A stretch of DNA of 8,323 nt from Phycisphaerae bacterium. GTDB lineage: Bacteria; Planctomycetota; Phycisphaerae; Sedimentisphaerales; Anaerobacaceae. The stretch covers positions 1-8,323 of the forward strand of contig JAUVYZ010000077.1 of NCBI GenBank assembly GCA_030602845.1, written 5' to 3'. The first letter of the stretch is position 1, and each line of letters starts with the position of its first letter. Position numbers and translations under genes: made by a program. Under the pieces are notes generated by a model that was not told the origin of the DNA, searched no databases, and was given only the letters and a program-made list of their open reading frames with translations. Shown here piece after piece: positions 1 to 5,465 of this stretch.

Positions 1-1107
1 AGTCGTATGCAAAATCCCGCTGATACCGCCACCGGCCATAGCAAATGGGACCGGCTCAGGTGAGTGAGCGCAGCTTCGGACCGGCGTCGGATGGTCCGGC
101 ATTACCAGTATTCGCCAACTTTCGTAATTCTGTAGCGCCTCAAGGACAGGCCCGACAATATATTCATCAATTTGCTCGACGGCTTTTTTCTTCATCTCGG
201 CGCTGCCATTATGAGATGCTTCATCGGGCGCTTCTATGTGGACGAAAACAAGGTCATATTTGTCGAGCGCTTCTATCGCCGCCGCTGCCTTGCCCTGATA
301 ATTTGTGTCGATAAAGCCGGTGGCGCCGGGCACGTCTATCAGGTCGAAACCGATGAGCATTGACAAACCTCTTACGAGGTCAACAGCGGTGATAGCAACA
401 CCTTTGATTCCAAACCGCTTCTGGAAACTTTCCATTTGTGCTTTCCTACCCTGTCCCCAGAGCCAGATGGAGCTGACCTGATTTTCGCCGAGGTCTTTTC
501 TGACCTTGTTAATATCGTGATTGGTGAAAAGCTGCTGTGAACGGGCCATCAAATCGATAAGCATTTCAGCGCCTTTGCCGCGGGGCAGAATCTTTTCTGC
601 TGCCTTACCTATGTTGTCGTGGGGCGGATACGTCTGAACGTCGAAATCGAGCCCTTTGAAAACCAACAGGTGCCTATAGCTTATGCCCGGATAGAAACGA
701 ATCTGGTCATTAGCGAGGTAGTCGTTTAACTCCTTTATCAGTTTGCTTGCCTCTTCGGTGGAGATATGTCCGGCACTGTGGTCTGCCATTTTGCCGTCGG
801 CAATGGTAATCAGATTGCATCTGAAAACCCAGTCGTCCTCAGATAACTCGATATTTAGTGCCACCGCCTCAATTGGTGCTCTGCCGGTATAGTATCGCAG
901 TGGGTCATAGCCCAGCAGGCTCAATTGAGCAACATCGCTGCCGGGCTCCATATCGACCGGGACTGTCCGGACGAGACCCTGCCTGCCCTGCGTGCTGATT
1001 TTATCCGTATTGGGTGTTTCAGCAGCTTCAAGCACGGTCTTGTTACCGAATTGTTCGAGCGGTTCGTCCGCCGCACCGTCAGGAACTATTATGGCATACT
1101 TAGTCAC
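1..1107 (-). CDS. apgM: ApgM-like cofactor-independent phosphoglycerate mutase / proposed homoserine kinase (partial, 3' end missing)
   Basis: The minus-strand frame is open for 369 codons from a GTG at 1107 to the window edge. Family members are about 400 residues, so only roughly 30 C-terminal residues are missing. Alkaline-phosphatase-superfamily metal-site motifs are visible: PDGAADEPLE at residues 9-18 (D10), EPGSDVAQLSLLGYDP at 54-69 with S57 as the likely phosphorylated nucleophile, HSAGHIS at 110, HIEAPDEASH at 290-299 (H290, D295, H299), PDHPTP at 337-342 (D338, H339) and H348. The start is GTG because GGAGG lies 8 bases upstream and homology begins at once (TKYAIIVPDG). The family interconverts 2- and 3-phosphoglycerate, but a subgroup that sits beside hom has been proposed to be the homoserine kinase. 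Here hom lies 80 bases upstream on the same strand, so the second role is my preferred inference. Family membership is near certain; the substrate is not. Confidence 0.93.
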   Translation of the reverse strand, partial: MTKYAIIVPDGAADEPLEQFGNKTVLEAAETPNTDKISTQGRQGLVRTVPVDMEPGSDVAQLSLLGYDPLRYYTGRAPIEAVALNIELSEDDWVFRCNLITIADGKMADHSAGHISTEEASKLIKELNDYLANDQIRFYPGISYRHLLVFKGLDFDVQTYPPHDNIGKAAEKILPRGKGAEMLIDLMARSQQLFTNHDINKVRKDLGENQVSSIWLWGQGRKAQMESFQKRFGIKGVAITAVDLVRGLSMLIGFDLIDVPGATGFIDTNYQGKAAAAIEALDKYDLVFVHIEAPDEASHNGSAEMKKKAVEQIDEYIVGPVLEALQNYESWRILVMPDHPTPVRSCAHSPEPVPFAMAGGGISGILHTT

Positions 1108-1115
1108 TAATTTTG

Positions 1116-1120
1116 CCTCC
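1116..1120 (-). promoter_or_regulatory. Shine-Dalgarno GGAGG for the ApgM-like gene
   Basis: On the minus strand GGAGG is followed by 8 bases and then GTG (1107-1105). It is the strongest ribosome-binding site in the window. It decides the non-ATG start, because the next in-frame ATG comes only after the N-terminal PDGAADE motif. Confidence 0.85.
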
Positions 1121-1148
1121 AACGAATAAGACCAGAAAATCACAAGAG

Positions 1149-1170
1149 CACAAGCAGCCTATGCCTTGTG
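1149..1170 (-). other. Small stem-loop between hom and the ApgM-like gene
   Basis: On the minus strand CACAAGGCA and TGCTTGTG pair over 8 bases with one bulged G and a 5-base loop (TAGGC). It lies in the 80-base gap after the hom stop. No T-run follows, so it is not an intrinsic terminator. It could stabilise or process a joint hom-apgM message, or be chance. Confidence 0.35.
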
Positions 1171-1187
1171 AAATTATGCATTTTAGA

Positions 1188-2510
1188 CTAATCTTTGTCC
1201 TCCGGGATGTCCACGATTCTTATGCAGACCGGCTTTCCACTGAGAACATCCAGCTCTTCCAGCTCTTCTAATGCGGCGGTAACGTTTTTCTGCTGCGTAG
1301 GATGTGTTATTATTACCACCGGTACCGTGTTGTCAGGCCCGGTGCCTTCGTGTTGTAACGCTCCGGATATACTTATCTGGTGGTCGCCGAGTGTTTTGCT
1401 CCAGCGGGCTACCACCCCCGCCTGGTCCCTGCACATCACCCTGATATAAAACCTGCTTACAATATCGCCTATTTTCTCCATTAGTGATTCTATTTCGCTC
1501 CTCGGTTTTAGATGCAGGTGGCGAAAAGTAGTTGCGGAATTGCCCAGAGCAACATCGATAATATCCGCAACGACTGCGCTTGCGGTAGGCATCATTCCCG
1601 CGCCCCGGCCGTAGTACATTACCTGGCCGACGGCACTGCCGAATAGACTGATGGCATTAAACGGGCCATCGACACGCGCAAGCGAATTGTCCCTGGCAAT
1701 AAAAGAAGGATGTACCCGCAGTGAGACTCTGTTGTCTTTGCCTTTTTGTCCGATTGCCAGCAATTTGAGGATGTAGCCCATTTCTCCCCCGTAGCGAATA
1801 TCATCTTTTGAGATTGCTTCAATACCCTCAACGAAAATATCGTCGAGTTTGATTTCGTATCCGAAGGCGATAGAAGCTAAGATGGCGAGTTTGTGGGCGC
1901 TGTCCTCGCCGCTGATATCGAGCGTGGGGTCTGCTTCAGCATAGCCCTTGTCCTGGGCCTGGGTTAGGGCCTCGGCGAAGTCCTCGTCTTTGCTGGTCAT
2001 CTCGGAGAGGATGTGGTTGCAGGTTCCGTTGACGATGCCGTACATTGCAGTGATATTATTTGCGGCAAGTCCTGTTCGGATGGCCGAAATAATCGGTATA
2101 CCGCCCGCACAACTGCCTTCAAAGGCAATGCAGCGGTTATTTTTGTGAGCGGCTTTGTAGAGTTCGCTGCCGTATTCGGCCAGTAGGGCCTTGTTGGCGG
2201 TAACGACGTCTTTACTGGCCTGGAGCATTTTGAGCTGGATTTGTTTTGCTTCGTCGGTTCCGCCGACCAGCTCAACGCCTATTTGAATGCTATCATCATT
2301 TAGCAGCCGGTTTATATCATCGGTGAGGATGCCGTTCGGCAGCTTTACCGGCCGAGGAGACTTGGTGTCGGTATCGACCACGCAGGCAAGCTCCAGACGA
2401 AGGCCGGTTTTGGCTGCTATCGAATCAGCATCTTGCAGTATCAGCTTTGCCACACCACAGCCGACGGTACCGAAGCCGACAAGACCAACTTTTACTTGTT
2501 TCTCAGCCAT
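1188..2510 (-). CDS. hom: Homoserine dehydrogenase with C-terminal ACT domain
   Basis: Encodes 440 residues, full length for the ACT-containing bacterial form. The cytoplasmic enzyme reduces aspartate-4-semialdehyde to homoserine with NAD(P)H, the branch point to threonine and methionine. Visible parts are the Rossmann nucleotide loop VGFGTVGCGVAKLI (residues 11-24), VVTANKALLAEYG (102-114), the substrate-domain signature YAEADPTLDISGEDSAHKLA (190-209, with K207 as a likely catalytic lysine), GRGAGMMPTASAVVADI (301-317), and an ACT domain from about 354 to 433 beginning YIRVMCRDQAGVVARW. In this family the ACT domain usually gives threonine feedback inhibition. The start is the ATG at 2510, with only a weak GAG upstream. 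The next gene on this strand is the ApgM-like proposed homoserine kinase, so the pair would make O-phosphohomoserine. No frameshift or missing catalytic residue is apparent. Confidence 0.97.
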   Translation of the reverse strand: MAEKQVKVGLVGFGTVGCGVAKLILQDADSIAAKTGLRLELACVVDTDTKSPRPVKLPNGILTDDINRLLNDDSIQIGVELVGGTDEAKQIQLKMLQASKDVVTANKALLAEYGSELYKAAHKNNRCIAFEGSCAGGIPIISAIRTGLAANNITAMYGIVNGTCNHILSEMTSKDEDFAEALTQAQDKGYAEADPTLDISGEDSAHKLAILASIAFGYEIKLDDIFVEGIEAISKDDIRYGGEMGYILKLLAIGQKGKDNRVSLRVHPSFIARDNSLARVDGPFNAISLFGSAVGQVMYYGRGAGMMPTASAVVADIIDVALGNSATTFRHLHLKPRSEIESLMEKIGDIVSRFYIRVMCRDQAGVVARWSKTLGDHQISISGALQHEGTGPDNTVPVVIITHPTQQKNVTAALEELEELDVLSGKPVCIRIVDIPEDKD

Positions 2511-2533
2511 ATATTCGTATCTCGTAATTTTTT

Positions 2534-2552
2534 GCCACAGAGGTCACAGAGA
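2534..2552. repeat. CACAGAG-type interspersed repeat fragment
   Basis: The sequence gccacagaggtcacagaga holds two exact CACAGAG units (2536-2542 and 2545-2551) with a 9-base period. It resembles the CCACAGAGG/HKDTK class of short dispersed repeats that I recognise from many environmental genomes. It abuts the CHSERSEES-type repeat at 2557-2598, and both lie in the 5' leader of hom. A degenerate A-rich relative lies at 4057-4149. Confidence 0.5.
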
Positions 2553-2556
2553 AGAC

Positions 2557-2598
2557 CTGTCATTACGAGGCCTGCAAAGCAGGCCGTGGCAATCTCAA
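2557..2598 (+). repeat. CHSERSEES-type short palindromic repeat, intergenic copy with hairpin
   Basis: The element opens ACCTGTCATTACGAG and closes GTGGCAATCTCAA around a perfect 7-base-pair hairpin (GGCCTGC, AAA, GCAGGCC; 2569-2585). Its ends, ACCTGTCATT and AATCTCA, match the copy embedded in the pseudouridine synthase gene at 2828-2860, which lies in the opposite orientation. It sits in the leader of hom. No T-run follows the hairpin on either strand, so it is not a terminator. Confidence 0.75.
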
Positions 2599-2660
2599 AA
2601 TATCCGTTAATCAATAATCAATTCATTCTGTCCGGTCAAGTAAAAATCGGCAAATTGAAC

Positions 2661-2689
2661 ATTATAAGTGAACAAAATAATCAGTGTAA
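2661..2689 (-). promoter_or_regulatory. Candidate sigma-70 promoter for hom
   Basis: On the minus strand TTACAC (2689-2684) and a perfect TATAAT (2666-2661) are separated by exactly 17 bases. The -35 box overlaps the last codons of the pseudouridine synthase gene, and that gene's TGA lies in the spacer. Transcription would begin near 2654 and give hom a leader of about 144 bases that carries both dispersed repeats. The -35 box matches the consensus at only 4 of 6 positions. Confidence 0.45.
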
Positions 2690-3535
2690 TCTCCGGGCGT
2701 TTATAATCTTAGAGAAATTGTCGGGGTCGGTGAAGGCATCGAGGCCGTTGGGATTATGTTTGGTGAGCATTTTTATGGTTGCGGCGAATTTTTTATCCAG
2801 TTTTGAAACGAAGCAGTCAGGATGGTAATGAGATTCTTCGCTGCGCTCAGAATGACAGGTGGGCGGAAAACTCATTTTGTCGGTGGCTTTAATAATCTCG
2901 ATTTGGTAGGCGTGGAGTGTCAGGCGGTCGATAAGCGGTTTCTCAATTTGGCCTTTGCCGAGTCGATAGTTCGGCTTGAAATCGGAGAGAAATAACGGCC
3001 GCGATATGCCATATAACGGGTCAATCGCCAAAGGCAATCCAATGCCGGGTAAATGGACACGAATTTGATGTGTCCGGCCGGTCAATGGCTCCACAGCCAA
3101 TAGAGCAATTGTGCCGAAATCAGCAAGGAGTTTCCAGTTAGTAACCGCCTCTTTGCCTTTTTTGCGAGTGACGCACATAACGGCTGGATTCTTACGGTCA
3201 CGCGTCAGGCGCGTATCGATTGTACCTTGTTGGTGAGGGACTATGCCGGTTACAAGGGCCAAATAGGTCTTTTTGACGAGTTTTTTCTCAAAATAACTTG
3301 AAAATTTGGATTGGGTTTCTTTGTTCTTAGCCAGAATCATAACGCCGGAGGTGTGTTTGTCGAGCCGATGTACGAGCCGTAGCCGGCTTGATAGCTGCGG
3401 GCCTAACTGGTCATTGAGAATATCTAAAAGCTCGGCAGCGCCGCTGCGGTCTTTGGTAACCGATACGCCGGTGGGCTTATTGATGACGATAATGTCGTCG
3501 TCGGCATATATCATCTCGATTTTCGTTTTTGACAT
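2681..3535 (-). CDS. RluA-family RNA pseudouridine synthase with a repeat-encoded insert
   Basis: Encodes 284 residues from ATG 3535. An upstream in-frame ATG exists at 3628, but its extra 31 residues look non-coding, whereas MSKTKIEMIYADDDIIVINK is the usual start of a catalytic domain with no S4 domain. The catalytic motif HRLDKHTSG is at residues 56-64 with D59 as the nucleophilic aspartate. The uridine-pocket motif GRTHQIRVHL is at 153-162, followed by the C-terminal LTLHAYQIEI strand at 215-224. The enzyme isomerises specific uridines in rRNA or tRNA; which site cannot be told, so no symbol is given. Residues about 225-246 (CHSERSEES at 227-235) come from a dispersed DNA repeat inserted in frame, after which family-like sequence resumes (FAATIKMLTKHNPNGLDAF, from 250). 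Upstream is the divergent gap at 3536-3666; downstream is hom, 170 bases away. Confidence 0.92.
   Translation of the reverse strand: MSKTKIEMIYADDDIIVINKPTGVSVTKDRSGAAELLDILNDQLGPQLSSRLRLVHRLDKHTSGVMILAKNKETQSKFSSYFEKKLVKKTYLALVTGIVPHQQGTIDTRLTRDRKNPAVMCVTRKKGKEAVTNWKLLADFGTIALLAVEPLTGRTHQIRVHLPGIGLPLAIDPLYGISRPLFLSDFKPNYRLGKGQIEKPLIDRLTLHAYQIEIIKATDKMSFPPTCHSERSEESHYHPDCFVSKLDKKFAATIKMLTKHNPNGLDAFTDPDNFSKIINARRLH
2828..2860 (-). repeat. CHSERSEES-type repeat inserted in frame in the pseudouridine synthase gene
   Basis: On the minus strand the element begins ACCTGTCATTCTGAG, continues through GCGCAGCGAAGAATCT and ends at CAT. It translates as the hallmark CHSERSEES in the frame of the host gene. 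It shares both ends with the intergenic copy at 2557-2598 but has a different internal hairpin. Adjoining bases (to about 2812) may also belong to the insertion, because the residues HYHPDCFVSKL also look foreign to the family. Confidence 0.8.
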
Positions 3536-3583
3536 TGAGTTACCGTGCGTCTGAAAAAAGACCAAGCGGCCATTTTGCATTTC

Positions 3584-3612
3584 TTGACGGCTAATGGCCA
3601 ATAGCTTATATT
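3584..3612 (+). promoter_or_regulatory. Sigma-70-like promoter for the YkgJ-hisS gene run
   Basis: TTGACG (3584-3589) and TATATT (3607-3612) each match the consensus at 5 of 6 positions and are separated by exactly 17 bases. Transcription would start near 3618-3620, giving a leader of nearly 50 bases before ATG 3667. The spacer contains the palindrome at 3591-3604. Confidence 0.65.
3591..3604. promoter_or_regulatory. Palindrome in the promoter spacer, operator-like
   Basis: CTAATGGCCAATAG matches its own reverse complement at 12 of 14 positions and is centred on GGCC. It lies wholly between the -35 and -10 boxes of the promoter at 3584-3612, where a bound protein would block polymerase. No regulator gene is present in the window, so the operator role is inference. 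Confidence 0.3.
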
Positions 3613-3651
3613 GTACAGCGTTTAGCATATAGCGTATAGCGTTTAGTGTAT
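3603..3651. repeat. Degenerate 7-base tandem repeat in the divergent gap
   Basis: Seven contiguous heptamers follow the pattern AGCGTAT: agcttat, attgtac, agcgttt, agcatat, agcgtat, agcgttt, agtgtat. The second unit is poor, and the last five (3617-3651) are clear. The array overlaps the -10 box of the plus-strand promoter and fills its leader up to the GGAG ribosome-binding site at 3654. Confidence 0.65.
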
Positions 3652-3653
3652 TT

Positions 3654-3657
3654 GGAG
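3654..3657 (+). promoter_or_regulatory. Shine-Dalgarno GGAG that sets the YkgJ-family start
   Basis: GGAG is followed by 9 bases and ATG 3667. An upstream in-frame ATG at 3646 lies ahead of this site and inside the heptamer array, so it is unlikely to be used. Confidence 0.7.
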
Positions 3658-3666
3658 TTTGTTACA

Positions 3667-4122
3667 ATGGCGAAAAAAAGTCAATGTGATAAGTGCACAG
3701 GTCTGTGCTGCAGGTATTTTGCTCTGCCGATTGACACGCCCGAAGACAGGGGAGACTACGACGACATAAGATGGTACCTGTGCCACAAGGATATAACGAT
3801 TTTTGTGGAAGACGGCGATTGGTATATCAATATAAAGAACAAGTGCAAGCACCTTTCTGAAAAAGACTATCGCTGCAGGATTTACGATAAAAGGTCGAGG
3901 ATTTGCAGAGGGTACCGTCACGCAGACTGCGATTTCGTCGAGGGCGAATACGACTTCGAGCTGCACTTTACCGATGACAAGCAGATGGAAGAGTATATAA
4001 AGATAAAATTTGATAATAACATAACAGAAAAGCCAAAAGCAAAGAAAAAGAAAATAGCCATAAAGACACTAAGCCATAAGGATACCAAGGTACAAAGAAA
4101 ATATGAAATAGTTAAAAAATAA
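3667..4122 (+). CDS. YkgJ-family cysteine-cluster (putative Zn/Fe-chelating) protein with repeat-derived tail
   Basis: Encodes 151 residues from ATG 3667, chosen over ATG 3646 because of the GGAG at 3654. The N-terminus has CDKCTGLCC (C7, C10, C14, C15). A second set, C60, C70, C80 and C88, lies in KCKHLSEKDYRCRIYDK (59-75) and ICRGYRHADC (79-88), the usual C-x-L...C-x-IY-x-x-R-x-x-x-CR-x-Y pattern of the family, which is annotated as zinc- or iron-chelating. No enzymatic role is established, and no signal peptide or membrane segment is visible. After about residue 120 the protein becomes lysine-rich and ends in a tail containing LSHKDTKVQRKY, which looks like translated dispersed repeat and not conserved protein. 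The stop falls in the loop of an inverted repeat. hisS begins 47 bases downstream, and both probably use the promoter at 3584-3612. Confidence 0.88.
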   Translation: MAKKSQCDKCTGLCCRYFALPIDTPEDRGDYDDIRWYLCHKDITIFVEDGDWYINIKNKCKHLSEKDYRCRIYDKRSRICRGYRHADCDFVEGEYDFELHFTDDKQMEEYIKIKFDNNITEKPKAKKKKIAIKTLSHKDTKVQRKYEIVKK

Positions 4123-4149
4123 GACTTTGTATTCTGGTGCCTTGGTGGC
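4057..4149. repeat. HKDTK-type dispersed repeat forming an imperfect inverted repeat over a stop codon
   Basis: Two adjacent 16-base units, gccataaagacactaa (4057) and gccataaggataccaa (4073), agree at 13 positions. The segment 4073-4097 is also an imperfect inverted match (17 of 25) of 4125-4149. The 27-base A/T-rich loop holds the last codons and the TAA of the YkgJ-family gene. The right arm ends 20 bases before the hisS start. The plus-strand translation gives HKDTKVQRK, a signature of this repeat class. Confidence 0.6.
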
Positions 4150-4169
4150 AAAAATGAAAAGAGAAAGCA

Positions 4170-5456
4170 ATGAAGATACCGCCGGTAAAGGGAACAAGGG
4201 ATTTTTACCCGCCGGATATGGCCCGGAGAAACTGGATAATTGACGGCTGGAAAAGAGTGTCTGTCCGCAACGGCTTCGAAGAATACGATGGGCCGATATT
4301 TGAGTATCTGAAGATGTTTCAGATAAAAAGCGGCGACGAAATCGTCGAGCAGCTTTTTTCACTGACCGACAGAGGTGGACGGGAGCTGGCCCTAAGGCCG
4401 GAGATTACCCCTACATTGGCGAGAATGGTAAATCAGCAAATCAGTTCGCTGCCGAGGCCTATAAAATGGTTTTCGGTGCCACGATTGTTCCGGGCCGAAC
4501 GTCCCCAGAAAGGCCGGCTTCGTGAGTTCTTCCAGTGGAATGTTGACATAATCGGCGTGGATGATGTCTTGGCTGATGCCGAGGTAATATTTTGTGCTCT
4601 GGATTACCTCCAGGAAGTTGGTCTGACACCGGCTGATATCGTGGTGAAAATATCCAGCAGAGAAATGCTCGCAGCGCTGTTGCTAACCATAGGCGTCGCA
4701 GAAAGCGAACTTGAGGATTTATATGCGGTGCTCGATAAACGCAGCAGACTGCCAGGCGATACTTTTGAACAAATGCTTGTAGAAAAAGTCCCCGATGAGA
4801 ATAAACGAAAGAAGATATTCGAGCTGATGGCGGTTGAGTCTATCGAGCAAATCAACGATTTGTTAGATTTGACAGACGCAGCAAAAGAATCGGTGGACGA
4901 ACTAAAGCATTTGTTTGAATTGTTGGGAGTTATGGGGGTTGCTGATTTTTGCGTGTTCGATATCAGCACAGTTCGAGGTTTGGCCTATTATACCGGCATT
5001 GTATATGAGATTTACGATAAGGCAGGCGAGCTTCGGGCCATTGGGGGTGGCGGTCGATATGATAATTTGTTGAAGCAATTCGGCGGGCCGGCCATACCGG
5101 CTACCGGCTTTGGTATCGGCGATAGCGTGCTGGCGATATTGCTCAATGAAAAAGGTCTCTTGCAAAAACAATTACCATCACGCAAGCTGAATTATTTTGT
5201 TGCCTGTGTGGATAAAGTTTACAGGGAGGCAGCCGTTAAACTGACGATGAAGCTGCGGTCAGCAGGATTTGCAGCGAATTTTAGTTATAAGGCCGCTAAA
5301 TTAAGCAAGCAGCTTAAGCAGGCTTCAGACCAAAACGCCGGAAGGTGTGTAATCATCGGCGACGAGTTTAGAGAAAATAAGCTTGCTGTCAAAGATATGG
5401 CAACCGGCGAGCAGCAGCTGGTTGACTACGATAAATTTTTCGCAGAGCTTAAATGA
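4170..5456 (+). CDS. hisS: Histidine--tRNA ligase
   Basis: Encodes 428 residues, normal for bacterial HisRS. It charges tRNA-His with histidine in the cytoplasm using ATP. The N-terminus VKGTRDFYPPDM (6-17) is typical. Next come ALRPEITPTLARMV (74-87), class II motif 2 FRAERPQKGRLREFFQWNVD (107-126), the histidine-specific motif RGLAYYTGIVYE (269-280), GGGGRYDNLL (292-301) and the motif 3 region GFGIGDSVLAILL (313-325). A C-terminal anticodon-binding domain runs from about 340 to 428. Retention of RGLAYYTG argues against the HisZ regulatory paralogue. Motif 3 lacks the GxER arginine seen in E. coli HisRS; I believe this GD-V-L variant recurs in planctomycetes. The start ATG 4170 has a weak purine-rich GAGAAAG site. 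The HYExAFE gene follows after 9 bases. Confidence 0.97.
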   Translation: MKIPPVKGTRDFYPPDMARRNWIIDGWKRVSVRNGFEEYDGPIFEYLKMFQIKSGDEIVEQLFSLTDRGGRELALRPEITPTLARMVNQQISSLPRPIKWFSVPRLFRAERPQKGRLREFFQWNVDIIGVDDVLADAEVIFCALDYLQEVGLTPADIVVKISSREMLAALLLTIGVAESELEDLYAVLDKRSRLPGDTFEQMLVEKVPDENKRKKIFELMAVESIEQINDLLDLTDAAKESVDELKHLFELLGVMGVADFCVFDISTVRGLAYYTGIVYEIYDKAGELRAIGGGGRYDNLLKQFGGPAIPATGFGIGDSVLAILLNEKGLLQKQLPSRKLNYFVACVDKVYREAAVKLTMKLRSAGFAANFSYKAAKLSKQLKQASDQNAGRCVIIGDEFRENKLAVKDMATGEQQLVDYDKFFAELK

Positions 5457-5465
5457 TAAATCCAA

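Noticed and set aside
45..363. Short plus-strand open frames at the left edge
   Set aside because: They lie antisense to the clear ApgM-like frame, which is open throughout and carries all metal-site motifs; no family resemblance was seen in the plus-strand products.
2569..2585. Perfect 7-base-pair hairpin as an intrinsic terminator for the pseudouridine synthase gene
   Set aside because: No T-run follows on either strand, and the hairpin is the centre of a dispersed repeat; a promoter for hom lies upstream of it.
2433..2828. Plus-strand open frame of 131 codons across the hom start, the gap and the pseudouridine synthase end
   Set aside because: It is antisense to two real genes at its ends, and its centre is dispersed repeat; no ribosome-binding site or recognisable domain.
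3536..3628. N-terminal extension of the pseudouridine synthase to ATG 3628
   Set aside because: The extra 31 residues do not look like family sequence, and they overlap the well-formed divergent promoter; the catalytic domain starts naturally at ATG 3535.
3603..3651. CRISPR array
   Set aside because: The units are 7 bases, contiguous and degenerate, with no spacers and no cas genes.
4123..4169. T-box or histidine attenuator ahead of hisS
   Set aside because: The 47-base gap is too short for a T-box, and no specifier or antiterminator sequence or histidine-codon leader peptide is visible; the structure there is explained by the repeat.
4170..5456. HisZ, the ATP phosphoribosyltransferase regulatory subunit, in place of HisRS
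   Set aside because: The histidine-specific RGLAYYTG motif, motif 2 and the C-terminal anticodon-binding domain are all present.
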